Of a stretch of DNA of 64,000 nucleotides, positions 24,859 to 34,743 are shown piece after piece (the first letter of the stretch is position 1; each line of letters starts with the position of its first letter). Source of the stretch: CAVTQY01 sp963736975 (GTDB lineage Bacteria > Pseudomonadota > Alphaproteobacteria > Acetobacterales > Acetobacteraceae). The stretch covers positions 558,001 through 622,000 of the forward strand of contig CAVTQY010000001.1 in assembly GCA_963736975.1 (NCBI GenBank). The letters run 5' to 3'. A program made the translations under genes and the position numbers. The notes beneath the pieces were generated by a model. That model had not been told where the DNA came from and did no database searches. It saw only the letters and a list, made by a program, of their open reading frames with translations.

Positions 24859-27800
24859 AGCTGCTCGCGGCGCGGCCCAGCCAATACGGCATATCGAGCG
24901 CCCGAAAAATCGTCAGCGCCGTGTTTGAATAAGATTCGGCATCCGCGTGCCGGCCGGACCGACGGTAAAACCCGCCGAGATCCAGATAGCACCGAGCCAG
25001 CAGTGGGCGCATTTCGAGCTCCTCTGCCCGCGCGACGGCTTCATGATAGAGTGCCTCGCCTTTTTCAAGCATTGCGGAATCGTTCAGGGCCAGCTCGCCC
25101 AGCAGCCGCAGTGCATAGGCTTCGAGGCCACGCTCGGTATGCTGACGGGAGAGCGTGAGTGCGAGCTGCGCACACCGACGTGCATCGTCCATGCGTCGCA
25201 CACGAAGATAGGCCTCGCCAAGCCGAACCAGCAGAATCGCCTGTCCCCCCTTACGTGCCATGGCGCCGGCTTGCCTCTCCGCTTCCTCCAGGAGGCCGAC
25301 TGCTTCCTCCGGGCGAGCTGCCAGGCAGTAAGCGTAGCCCAGCGAGGTGCCGAGCAGTGGAAACGCCACCGGCAGGTTCCACGATCGGCAGAACTCGAGG
25401 CCGCGCTCGAGGGCGGCAATACTCTCGGCGACTTCGCCCCGAAGGACCTGGATCGTGCCGATGCCGTAGCAAGCAAAGGTGATACTGTACACGTGGCCCG
25501 CAGCGTCCGCGGTCTGATAGGCCAGCTGAGCGTGAAGCATGGCTGTCGCGAAATCGCCAAGCTCGGCGAGCGAGGTCGCGAGGTATATGCGCGAGAATAC
25601 CGATATGATGCCGGTGGTTCCCATGACGTCGCGGACGAGGTCACCCTGGAACCGCTCCACGACTTCGGTAAGAATCTCCGTAGCGCGGCGGTAATCGCCA
25701 CGGGCGGCAAATGCCGGACCAAGATGGGTGCTGGCCACGACGCGAAGTTGCAGGCTGCCTAGCTCGTCGGCGATCCTGACGGCCCGCTCTCCAGCCTCAA
25801 TGGCAGGCCCGACCTCACCTACCAGGCGATAATACTGACAAGCAAACGACGACGCCTGACCGAGTTGGCGCTGGTCTTCGATCAGGGCGGCGTAAGCCTG
25901 CACCTTACGGATGTAATCGACGAGGCGGTTGAACTGGCCCAAAGCCTGCAACGAATTTCTGAGATCAAAGTAGATGTCGATGGCGCGTTGGGTCCGTTCC
26001 CGCGTCTCCGGCAAATGCTCCAGCGCCTCGAGAGCCTGCTCGAAGCGAATCACGGCTTCGCGGTGGGCCGGGCGAGAGGCCGCCGCGACCCCGGCGTGGC
26101 GGCCGTAACGGACGGCTTTGTCCCAGATTTCTCCGCGGAAGGTGTGATGGGCGAGTAGCTCGACCTCTTCAGCCCCGGGACTGGGATGTGCAGTCTCGAG
26201 CGCTTCGACGATCCGCCTGTGGAGCGCTCGGCGACGCTCCTGGAGCAATCTCTCGTAGGCGACCTGATGGGTCAACGCGTGCTTGAACGTGTACTCGGCA
26301 CCCGACAGGAAACGGCCCCTGTAGAGGAGCTCGGCGGCCTGAAGGCCGGCAAGGCCGCGACGAAGCGCATCTTCATCCATGTCGGCGATCGCCCGGAGCA
26401 TGGCCAGCGGGACGTCCTTTCCCACCACGGCTGCGCTCTGGAGAAGCCGCTTTTCATCGGGTGGGAGCCGGTCGATGCGTGCCGCCAGGACGGCTTCAAC
26501 CGTAGCCGGGACCCGAATCGCATCCGGGTCTTTCTCAAGGCGATAGGCACCGCGCGGTCCGCTCAGGACGCCGGACTCGACCAGGGTTCGAACACTCTCC
26601 TCGATGAAGAACGGATTTCCTTCTGTGCGGGCGATCAGGAGCTGCTTGAGTGGGAGTAGTTGTGCGTCTTGGCCCGCCAGAGCGTCGAGCATGGCGCTGG
26701 CGCTCGCGTCCGGCAAAGGATCAAGTCGGAGCTGCGCATAGTAGCTCTTGTCCCTCCACCCATGTTGATAGTCGGGGCGGTAGCCGACCAGGAGCATGAT
26801 GCGGTTGCCGGGAAGACTCTCGACGAAATGATCTATGAAGGATTGTGTAACGGAATCGTTGGACTGAAGATCATCGAGGATTACAAGCAGCGGCTGAATC
26901 CGGCTCTCGCGGATCAGAAACTGGAGGAAGGCGTCGAGGCTGAGGCGCAAGCGCTGCGGAGGATCGAGCTTGTTCCATTCCGCATCCGCGATGGGCACGT
27001 CTAACAGTGCCAAAAGAGGCCTGACCAGAGACTCGAGCGATTGGTCGAGGCTCAGCGCCTTCTGGGCGAGCTTGTTCCCGCATCTCCCCGTTTTCGGCCA
27101 CGGCTTGCAAGCCGAGGTAATTCCTAAGGAGATCGATTATGGGGGAACCTGGGGGCGCCCTTCTGTATGAGGCGGAAGCGCTGTCGAGCACCGACCAGTT
27201 TTTCGTCGGCTGAGAGCGGGCAAACTCATGGAGCAGGCGGGATTTGCCCGTTCCCGGCTCGCCCGCAACACAGATGATCTGGCCGAAACCTCTCGCAGCC
27301 TTCTCCAGCGCACGGCCCAGTTCCTTTATCTCGGCATCGCGACCGACAAACCGCGTCAGGCCACGAGCAGTCGCGGCTTGCAGACGGGTGCGCACCCGCC
27401 CAAGGCGTTTCAGTTCGTACGCTTCGACAGGTTTGCTCAGGCCTTTAAGCCTGATAGGCCCAAGCGGCCGTACATCGACGTAGCCTTCGACTAGCCGAAG
27501 CGTGTCCGGCGTGAGAAGTACGGAGCCAGGGGTCGCCGCCTGTTCCATGCGGGCGGCGACATGAACGGTGCGCCCCACCGCCGTGTATCCCAGTCGCCCC
27601 GCCTGCGATTCGCTCCCGAGGGGATGGGCTACAACTTCTCCTGAGTTCAGGCCTACTCGGATCTGGACCGGGATGCCTTGGGAACGCCTGACATCTTCGC
27701 TGTAACGACTGATCGACCCCTGCATCGCCAGCGCGGCGCAGCAAGCCTCCAGCGCATGGTTCTCGTGGGCTATCGGGGCGCCGAAGAGCGCCATGATGCC

Positions 27801-28145
27801 GTCCCCCATGACCTGGGTCACCCTGCCTTCGTAAAGGTGAACCGCTTCCATCATGCGCTCGAGGACGCCATCAAGAACCTTCCCGCTCGCCTCGGGATCG
27901 CGATCGGCCAGGATCTCCATGGATCCCTTCAGATCCGCGAACAGGACGGTCACATGCTTCCGTTCGCCCTCCAGTATGTCCTGCGGGTCGAGGACCCGCT
28001 CGGCGAGGTAACGGGACGTGTAGGTCCCAGGAAGTATGATTTCCGAACGCATGGCGGCCCGAGGACGGCTGACGCTCTGGCCGCAGTGGAGACAGAAGCG
28101 GGCGGTCTCGGGAAGCTCCGTTCCGCATGCACCACACGTGAGCAC
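24857..28145 (-). pseudogene. Class III adenylate/guanylate cyclase with AAA ATPase and TPR domains, frameshifted by one base
   Basis: A zinc ribbon (CGACG...CLHCG) starts the protein, followed by a class III cyclase domain (VLFADLKGSM with a metal Asp, YEGRVTQVMGDGIMALFGAP with the second Asp, RVGLNSGEV), then an AAA/STAND-type ATPase (FVGRDAEIKEL, GEPGTGKSRLL Walker A, LLVILDDLQ Walker B) and a long TPR tail. Near 27080 one extra base shifts the frame inside the ATPase. Removing it joins ENGEMRE directly to KLAQKALSLDQSLESLVRPLLALLDVP. Intact relatives have about 1100 residues, as here. Such proteins are multi-domain signalling regulators. Confidence 0.85.
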
Positions 28146-28247
28146 AAGCTAGGCCCTCCTGAAACCACCCGTCGGTTGGTTAGCCCCGAACATCCGCAAG
28201 CTGCTTGCGGCAATGTGTTTGCCAGCGTTTTTCGCCGGAAGCGACAT

Positions 28248-29315
28248 TCACGACGATAACACCGGCCGCAACAGGTCGGCACGGGCATCCGTGGTCGAGG
28301 CGATGCCGATCTGGCGATGATTTACCGCCACCCAGGTATCGGCGCAAGCGCGGCCGTGGCGGAACAGGTCCTCGAGCAGCGGCCAGGAGGTGCTCTGCTT
28401 GGAAACGAAGCCGAGCGTTTCCATGAATTTGTCGTTGCGGATCAAATGGAAGCGGACCGGCTGGTACCGGCCGGCGGCGTGCTTCCTGCCGGCGCTGTCG
28501 GTTGCCGCCAACACCCGGTTGACCGCCTCGATCGCATTGACCTCCAGCACCACCGAGGCGTTGAAGGTGATCTGGTTCAGCCGGTCCATGATCTGCCTGG
28601 CGCTGAACGGCGGCTTCGGGTCGTAGCGGAACGGATTGACCAGCACCAACAGCAGATCCTTCGACACGTCCAGCAGCGGGTTCAGCGCCGGATTGCCGAG
28701 ATAGCCGCCATCCCAATAAAACGCGCCGCCGATCTCGACGGCCCGGAAGTCAGTCGGCAGGCAGGCGGACGCCCGCAGCGTATCGATGCTGATGTCTGGC
28801 TGGGTGAAGATCCGGCGCTCGTTGGTGCCGAGATTCGTGGCGGTGACGAAGATGCGCGGCGCCTCCCGGCTGTTCAGCTTCGCCAACTCGGACACGGGCA
28901 ACGCGGCTTGCAGCAGGGGCGCGAGGGCGTCGGTGTAGAACGGGTTATAGGGTGAGACGACGAGCCCGATGGCTTCCAACACGATCGCGCCCGGGTTCCA
29001 GTCGATGTTGAAGCCGAACGGGCCGGGGTCGGAGAAGAAGAACGGGTTGCCCGCGGCCGTGCCGCGTCGGGAGAGGTCTTCCCAGAAGCGCCGCAGTTTG
29101 TCCCGCGCGGCCGGCGCTCCGCCGATGGCGAGCCCAGCGGCGCAGAGGGCGGCGTTGATCGCCCCGGCGCTCGACCCGCTGATCCCGGCGATGTGCAGGC
29201 GCCCGGCGGCAACCTCCTCCAGCAGGCGGTCGAGCACGCCCCAGGTGAAAGCCCCATGGGTGCCGCCGCCTTGCAGCGCCAGCGCGAGCGAAGGCGTGTC
29301 TGTCTTAGCTGCCAT
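28248..29315 (-). CDS. Patatin-like phospholipase
   Basis: A 355-residue lipid acyl hydrolase: oxyanion loop LQGGGTHGAFTWG, nucleophile motif GISGSSAG (GxSxG) and the catalytic Asp in YWDGGYLGNP. No signal peptide is seen. Family members deacylate phospholipids or fatty acyl esters and often work inside the cell, though secreted forms exist. It is divergent from the aldo-keto reductase, with a 62-base shared promoter region. Confidence 0.93.
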   Translation of the reverse strand: MAAKTDTPSLALALQGGGTHGAFTWGVLDRLLEEVAAGRLHIAGISGSSAGAINAALCAAGLAIGGAPAARDKLRRFWEDLSRRGTAAGNPFFFSDPGPFGFNIDWNPGAIVLEAIGLVVSPYNPFYTDALAPLLQAALPVSELAKLNSREAPRIFVTATNLGTNERRIFTQPDISIDTLRASACLPTDFRAVEIGGAFYWDGGYLGNPALNPLLDVSKDLLLVLVNPFRYDPKPPFSARQIMDRLNQITFNASVVLEVNAIEAVNRVLAATDSAGRKHAAGRYQPVRFHLIRNDKFMETLGFVSKQSTSWPLLEDLFRHGRACADTWVAVNHRQIGIASTTDARADLLRPVLSS

Positions 29316-29377
29316 GTTGCACCTGCCGGCGTGGATGGCCGATCGTGTGGGTTGGATGCATCGAGTGGAGTTCCAGC

Positions 29378-30391
29378 ATGGATTATCGCCGCATGGGCCG
29401 CTCCGGCCTGAAAGTCTCCGAGCTTTGCCTGGGCACGATGACCTTCGGCAACGGCAGCGACAAGCAGGAAGCGGACCGCATCGTTGGGCTGGCTTTGGAT
29501 GCCGGGGTGAATTTCATCGATACCGCGGACAGCTACAATGGCGGCGAATCCGAACGCATGCTCGGCGAGTTGCTGCAACGTCGGCGCCAGCAGGTGGTGC
29601 TGGCGACCAAGCTCTTCAATCCGATGGGTCCGGGGCCGAACGATTCAGGCATGTCGCGGCTGCACATAGCGCGCGGCATCGAGGACAGCCTGCGCCGGTT
29701 GCAGACCGATTATGTCGATCTGCTGTACATCCACCATGTCGATGTGCAGGCGCCGCTCGAGGAGATGCTGCGCGCCTTCGACGACCTGATCAGACAGGGC
29801 AAGGTCTGCTACGCGGCATGCAGCAATTACGAGGCGTGGCGTCTGATGGAGGCGCTGTGGATCAGCGACAGCAAGGGACTGGCTCGTTTCGAATGCTACC
29901 AGCCGCAATACAGCCTGGTGGTGCGCGACATCGAGGAGGAGATCGTGCCGGTCTGCGAGCTGAAGGGGCTCGGCGTGGTGGTGTGGTCGCCGCTCGGCGG
30001 CGGGTTCCTGTCCGGCAAATACCAGCCCGGCGAGACGAAGCGCGCGGGCGCGCGCTCGGCCGAAGGCTGGGGCTTTCCGTTGCGCTTCTTCGCCGCCAAC
30101 CGGGACGAGATTCTGGGCACGCTGCTGGAAGTGGCGAATGAGCTGGGGCGATCGCCGGCCCAGGTGGCGCTGCGGTGGGTGCTGGACCGGCCGTTCATGA
30201 CCAGCGCCATTGTGGGCGCGCGCACGGCGGAGCAGATGCGGGAGAATTTGTGCGCCGCCGGCTGGCGGCTGCCGAACGCGGCACGGACGCGGCTGGACGC
30301 GGTCTCGGCGCCGGTGCGGCGGTATCCGCGCTCGATGGAGGACGAGATGGCGGCGCGGCGCGACAGCGCGGTGAAAATGCCGGGGCAGTAG
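29378..30391 (+). CDS. Aldo/keto reductase
   Basis: A 337-residue TIM-barrel NADPH-dependent reductase. The catalytic tetrad is visible: Asp in FIDTAD, Tyr in SYNGG, Lys in VLATK and His in LLYIHHVD. The C-terminal cofactor loop reads AIVGART. The start at ATG 29378 has GGAG upstream; the frame from 29345 is longer but unlikely. The sequence resembles the YajO/L-glyceraldehyde reductase branch. Substrate not predictable. It converges on the pobA gene with no gap. Confidence 0.93.
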   Translation: MDYRRMGRSGLKVSELCLGTMTFGNGSDKQEADRIVGLALDAGVNFIDTADSYNGGESERMLGELLQRRRQQVVLATKLFNPMGPGPNDSGMSRLHIARGIEDSLRRLQTDYVDLLYIHHVDVQAPLEEMLRAFDDLIRQGKVCYAACSNYEAWRLMEALWISDSKGLARFECYQPQYSLVVRDIEEEIVPVCELKGLGVVVWSPLGGGFLSGKYQPGETKRAGARSAEGWGFPLRFFAANRDEILGTLLEVANELGRSPAQVALRWVLDRPFMTSAIVGARTAEQMRENLCAAGWRLPNAARTRLDAVSAPVRRYPRSMEDEMAARRDSAVKMPGQ

Positions 30392-31561
30392 CTACGGCAA
30401 CGGCAGGCCCACGTAATTCTCGGCGAGCGAGGTAGAAGCGGCGATGGAGGAGGAGACGTAGTCCAGCTCCGCCATCTGCACCTGGCGCTCGAACGCGCTC
30501 GCCTGCCAGAACCGGTGCAGCATCGAGGTCATCCACCAGGAGAAGCGCTGCACTTTCCACACGCGCGCCAGACAGGTGGCGGAATAGGCGTCGAGCAGAT
30601 CCGTGCGCCCGGCGCCGAAAAACGCGTTTAGCGCGGCTGCCAGCACCGCAACATCGGCCGCGGCGAGGTTGAGCCCCTTGGCGCCGGTCGGCGGCACGAT
30701 ATGCGCCGCATCGCCCAGCAGAAACAGCCGGCCGTATTGCATCGGCTCGACCACGAAGCTGCGCATGGGTGTGACGCCCTTCTGCAGCACCGGCCCTTCG
30801 TTCAGGGTGAAACCGTCTCGCGCCGTGCGAGTGCGCAGCTCGGCCCAGATGCGCTCGTCGGGCCAGGCCTCGATATCCTCGTCCGGCGCGCATTGCAGAT
30901 ACAGCCGGCTGAGCCTGGGCGAACGCAGCGACAGCAAAGCAAAGCCGCGATCGTGGTTGACATATACGAGTTCGTCGGATGACGGCGGCGCCTCGGCCAG
31001 AATGCCGAGCCAGCCGAACGGATAGTCGCGTTCGAAGACCGAGAGCGCGCCCGGCGGGATCGATGGCCGGCAGATGCCATGAAATCCGTCGCAGCCGGCG
31101 ATGACGTCGCAATCGAGGCTGTGCTCGCCGCCGTCGTGGCGCCAGGTGATGCGCGGACGGTTGGTTTCGACGTCGTGGATCGCGACGCCCTCCGCTTCGA
31201 ACACGATCTTTCCGCCGGTGGCCAGCCGCGCGGCGATCAGGTCCTGCACCACCTTGTGTTGGCTGTACACCATCACATGCCGTCCGGTGAGCGCGCGGAA
31301 GTCGATGCGGTGATCGCGACCGGCGAAGCGCAGATTGATGCCTTCGTGCGGCAATCCCTCGCGCTGCATCCGCTCGCCAACGCCCGCCGCGGTCAGCAGG
31401 TCTTCGGTGGTATGTTCCAGCACGCCGGCACGGATGCGGTTCTCGACATAATGGCGCGAGCGCGCCTCCAGCACCACGGACGCGATGCCACGCAGATGCA
31501 GGAGATGCGACAGCAGCAGCCCGGCCGGACCAGCCCCGACGATGCCAACCTGGGTGTGCAT
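30392..31561 (-). CDS. pobA: 4-hydroxybenzoate 3-monooxygenase
   Basis: A 389-residue flavoprotein hydroxylase. It has the FAD motif GIVGAGPAGLLLSHLL, the dual FAD/NADPH motif CDGFHG, and GDAAHIVPPTGAKGLNLA. Length and the middle region (RIRAGVLEHTTEDLL) match PobA from pseudomonads (394 residues). It converts 4-hydroxybenzoate to protocatechuate with NADPH and oxygen, feeding the beta-ketoadipate pathway. No protocatechuate genes or PobR regulator are adjacent; the TPR gene is divergent across 117 bases. Confidence 0.95.
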   Translation of the reverse strand: MHTQVGIVGAGPAGLLLSHLLHLRGIASVVLEARSRHYVENRIRAGVLEHTTEDLLTAAGVGERMQREGLPHEGINLRFAGRDHRIDFRALTGRHVMVYSQHKVVQDLIAARLATGGKIVFEAEGVAIHDVETNRPRITWRHDGGEHSLDCDVIAGCDGFHGICRPSIPPGALSVFERDYPFGWLGILAEAPPSSDELVYVNHDRGFALLSLRSPRLSRLYLQCAPDEDIEAWPDERIWAELRTRTARDGFTLNEGPVLQKGVTPMRSFVVEPMQYGRLFLLGDAAHIVPPTGAKGLNLAAADVAVLAAALNAFFGAGRTDLLDAYSATCLARVWKVQRFSWWMTSMLHRFWQASAFERQVQMAELDYVSSSIAASTSLAENYVGLPLP

Positions 31562-31678
31562 CCCGACCTCCCACGTGGTCTCTTCAGCATATCAGGTCCG
31601 TTTGGCGGAAATTCACTGGATCGTCGCGTTAAGGCGGGTTTATCGTACGCACCCCAACCGCTTGGCTTCACGGCAAAA

Positions 31679-34006
31679 ATGTCGGACCAGACGGCAGATA
31701 AATCGCTGCTCGATGCCGCCGACCCGGCAGACCGACAGGACCCGGCCCCTGGCGCACGGGCCGAGGCGCAAGCGGAGGCGAAGGCTGGCGGCGCGGGAAA
31801 GCCCGGGCGCTCAACTTACCTTCGCATCCGACAGCAGGCGAAGCGCGCCGCGCTGCTGCTGAAAGGGCTCGTCGCCTTTGCCGGTACGCTGGTTGCGATC
31901 GGTTTCTGTATTCTGGTAGCGCGGGAAGTTTTTCGGCACACGATCGACGTCGAGCCCATCGCCGGGCCAAAGCTCATGGGCGAGAACGGGTACTCGCCGG
32001 AAGTTCTCTCTCGGCGATTGCGCGATGCCCTTGCGGGAGCGGAAGCCCAGGCACGCACGACGATGCGCGGGCCGGAGGTCTCACTAAACACCGACCTGCC
32101 GGAGATCACGGTACCGGCAGTCGGAATCTCGGTGGATACCATCGCGGCACATGTCCGTTCGCTGTTCGGCGTTTCCTGGCGGCCTGCGGTTTCGGGCGAG
32201 TTCGTCATCGATGATCAGAAGCCGCAGATGGTCAGGGTGCGGCTTCGGTTGGACAGACATGCATTCTTCACCTCGGACGCGGTCCCGCTGCAGTCGCCGG
32301 ACCCGGCTTTGCAGGCCGGAGCGCTGGCAATCTTCGGACAGGTTGAGCCCTACATCGCGGCTGCGGCATTGTATCCCGCACGCGTCCCCGAGGCGGAGCA
32401 GGTGATTGCCACTATCATCGACAGCACCCGGCCGCGAAACGATGAGAATGTCATTCGAGCCTTCAACCTGCGCGGACTGATCTATATGGATAACCGTGAC
32501 TACCCGCTCGCCGAGCAGGCGTTCAGATCAGCGATCAGCTTCAATGCACGGTTTGCGATCGGCTACATAAATCTGGGGAACGCCCTTCGGGCAGAAAGAA
32601 ATTTCGAGCTGGCCGAATCGGAATACCGTGCGGGTATGAAGCTGGACCCTACCGATCCCGTCGCATACAACGACCTTGGCGCCGTCCTGAGTGATCAGGG
32701 GGAGACCGAGAAAGCGATGGCAGCTTACCGGAAGGCTGAAGATCTCGATCACACCTACGCGCTGCCCCACAATAATCTGGCGAACCTCCTTTATGGGCTC
32801 GGCAAGAACGACGATGCCGTAAAGGAGTATCAGACGGCCAGCGCCCTCGATCCGTCGCTGGCCTCGCCGCACGTCGGGTTGGCGGTCATTCTTGTTGATG
32901 AGCATAAGACCGACAACGCCGTAGCCGAGTACCGCAAGGCCATCGAACTCGACAACCGCGCGCCTGTGCCCGCGACAACGCCAGATGTTGACGTGCGCCA
33001 GAGGCCACGTTTCGAGGAGCGGGCCTCCGAGCAGGCGGTCTGGTCGGGGATCGCCCCGCGCGCGATCCCGCACTTTGGCCTGGGCTATATTCTCGCCGGC
33101 CAGCGCAAGACCGAGGAGGCGACCGCCGAATTTCGTAAGGCGATCGAGATCGATCCGCGTGACGCTGATGCCCACTACAATCTCGGCCTCGCGCTCGCCG
33201 ACCAGCACAAGGCCGAGGAGGCGATCGCCGAATACCGCAAGGCGATCGAGATCGATCCGCGCGACGCTCAGGCCCACAACAATCTCGGCAACGCGCTCGC
33301 GGACCAGCACAAGACCGAGGAGGCGATCGCCGAATACCGCAAGGCGATCGAGATCGATCCGCGCCTCGCTCAGGCCCACAACAATCTCGGCAACGCGCTC
33401 GCCGACCAGCACAACGCCGAGGAGGCGATCGCCGAATACCGCAAGGCGATCGAGATCGATCCGCGCCTCGCTCAGGCCCACAACAATCTCGGCAGCGCGC
33501 TCGCCGACCAGCACAAGGCCGAGGAGGCGATCGCCGAATACCGCAAGGCGATCGAGATCGATCCGCGCGACGCTCAGGCCCACTACAATCTCGGCAACGC
33601 GCTCGCCGACCAGCACAACGCCGAGGAGGCGATCGCCGAATACCGCAAGGCGATCGAGATCGATCCGCGCCTCGCTCAGGCCCACAACAATCTCGGCCAC
33701 GCACTCGCCGACCAGCACAAGACCGAGGAGGCGATCGCCGAATACCGCAAGGCGATCGAGATCGCTCCGCGCGACGCTGCTGCGTACTACAATCTCGCAA
33801 TCGCGATACAGCGGCAGATCACGCCTGCCGCCAAATCCAACGAGGTCGCCAAACTCCTGAACGAGGCGTGCCTGATGCTGCAGAGGGGCAGTGCGCAGGC
33901 GCCATCGGACCCGGATTTCCCAAACCAGATGCACGCGATCGATGCGCGGCTGCGACGGCCGGCTCACTGTTCACCGACATTGGCCGCGCATGCCGCGCAG
34001 GAGTGA
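31679..34006 (+). CDS. Membrane-anchored tetratricopeptide-repeat protein
   Basis: A 775-residue protein starting at ATG 31679 (the frame extends upstream but as a shadow of pobA). A charged N-terminal tail leads to one membrane helix (about 60-80, LVAFAGTLVAIGFCILV), a domain of unknown type (about 90-260) and then TPR units to the end. The last seven units (codons from 33080 to 33793) are nearly identical 34-residue copies of the EEAIAEYRKAIEIDPR type. It probably acts as a scaffold facing the periplasm or cytoplasm. Function unknown. Confidence 0.85.
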   Translation: MSDQTADKSLLDAADPADRQDPAPGARAEAQAEAKAGGAGKPGRSTYLRIRQQAKRAALLLKGLVAFAGTLVAIGFCILVAREVFRHTIDVEPIAGPKLMGENGYSPEVLSRRLRDALAGAEAQARTTMRGPEVSLNTDLPEITVPAVGISVDTIAAHVRSLFGVSWRPAVSGEFVIDDQKPQMVRVRLRLDRHAFFTSDAVPLQSPDPALQAGALAIFGQVEPYIAAAALYPARVPEAEQVIATIIDSTRPRNDENVIRAFNLRGLIYMDNRDYPLAEQAFRSAISFNARFAIGYINLGNALRAERNFELAESEYRAGMKLDPTDPVAYNDLGAVLSDQGETEKAMAAYRKAEDLDHTYALPHNNLANLLYGLGKNDDAVKEYQTASALDPSLASPHVGLAVILVDEHKTDNAVAEYRKAIELDNRAPVPATTPDVDVRQRPRFEERASEQAVWSGIAPRAIPHFGLGYILAGQRKTEEATAEFRKAIEIDPRDADAHYNLGLALADQHKAEEAIAEYRKAIEIDPRDAQAHNNLGNALADQHKTEEAIAEYRKAIEIDPRLAQAHNNLGNALADQHNAEEAIAEYRKAIEIDPRLAQAHNNLGSALADQHKAEEAIAEYRKAIEIDPRDAQAHYNLGNALADQHNAEEAIAEYRKAIEIDPRLAQAHNNLGHALADQHKTEEAIAEYRKAIEIAPRDAAAYYNLAIAIQRQITPAAKSNEVAKLLNEACLMLQRGSAQAPSDPDFPNQMHAIDARLRRPAHCSPTLAAHAAQE
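33080..33793 (+). repeat. Seven tandem 102-bp units inside the TPR gene
   Basis: The segment GCGATCGCCGAATACCGC recurs at 33221, 33323, 33425, 33527, 33629 and 33731 with a slightly diverged first copy at 33119. Spacing is exactly 102 bases (34 codons). Units differ at only a few positions, mainly RDA versus RLA and KAE/KTE/NAE. Confidence 0.93.
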
Positions 34007-34017
34007 TTATCGGGCCG

Positions 34018-34398
34018 CTATGCCGCCTCGGTTTCCAGCTCCGCGTCCGCCAGTTCCTTGAACCCGCCGGCATTGAACACGGACGTGTAGCCCATGTCTC
34101 GGAGCGCTTTTCCGCTCAGTGCCGCGCGCCCTCCCGACCCGCAGTACAACACAACGCGCTTGTCCTTGCGGAAAGCCGGATTGTGATACTGGCTCTCCGG
34201 GTCAGCGCGAAACTCCAGCATCCCGCGGGAGACATTCACCGCGCCTTTGATCTTGCCGCTCGCCTGCACCTCGGTCGGGTCGCGGACATCGACGATCAGC
34301 ACGTCATCGGTCCCGAGCATCTTGCTGAGCTCCGCCGGCTGCAGGCGCGGCACTGCAGCGTTCGCAGCAGCCAACATTTCTTTGACACTGACTGGCAT
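34018..34398 (-). CDS. Rhodanese-like protein
   Basis: A 126-residue single-domain sulfurtransferase with the active-site loop VLYCGSGGRAALS, in which Cys is the persulfide carrier, and the family motif VLIVDVRDPTEVQASGKIKGAVNV. The ATG at 34398 has a strong GGGAGG site. The family moves sulfane sulfur or acts as a redox sensor. It is divergent from the AtzG-like gene. Confidence 0.93.
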   Translation of the reverse strand: MPVSVKEMLAAANAAVPRLQPAELSKMLGTDDVLIVDVRDPTEVQASGKIKGAVNVSRGMLEFRADPESQYHNPAFRKDKRVVLYCGSGGRAALSGKALRDMGYTSVFNAGGFKELADAELETEAA

Positions 34399-34530
34399 TA
34401 TCTCGATCCTCCCGAGGCGCCAAGCCTCTCGATAACTATAGCTTATTCGGTGCCGTATCGCCCAGGCTCGCGTGGTTGCGGATGAGCGCCGGTTCCCCTC
34501 TAATCCTGCGGCCATCCCACAGGAGCACCC

Positions 34531-34743
34531 ATGCCCGACTCTCCGTCGCCGCAAATGCTCGAAGCCGAGTTCGATGCGCTGACCGCCCGTGCCGGGCTGA
34601 TCATCCCGCCGGAACGCCGCGCCGCCTATCTCGCCTCCTTTGCCGATCTGCGCGGTCAGCTCGCGCTGCTCAACACCCCCCGCGGCGCGGATATCGAGCC
34701 GGCAAACGTGTTCCGCATGACGGTTTCGGAGCAATCGAGATGA
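34531..34743 (+). CDS. DUF4089/AtzG-like small protein
   Basis: A 70-residue helical protein of the GatC-like type (LTARAGLIIPPERRAAYLASFADLRGQLALLN), the form known from AtzG, which forms a complex with the amidase AtzE and stabilises it. It ends in a four-base overlap with the amidase start. This coupling makes an AtzG/AtzE-like complex likely. No other biuret or cyanurate genes are adjacent, so substrate is open. Confidence 0.82.
   Translation: MPDSPSPQMLEAEFDALTARAGLIIPPERRAAYLASFADLRGQLALLNTPRGADIEPANVFRMTVSEQSR

Noticed and set aside
33119..33793. CRISPR-like regular spacing
   Set aside because: The period is exactly 34 codons and the units are continuous coding sequence, with no unique spacers.
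32528..33967. 479-residue minus-strand frame with internal repeats
   Set aside because: It mirrors the 102-bp TPR repeats in the opposite frame; repetition is explained by the TPR gene.
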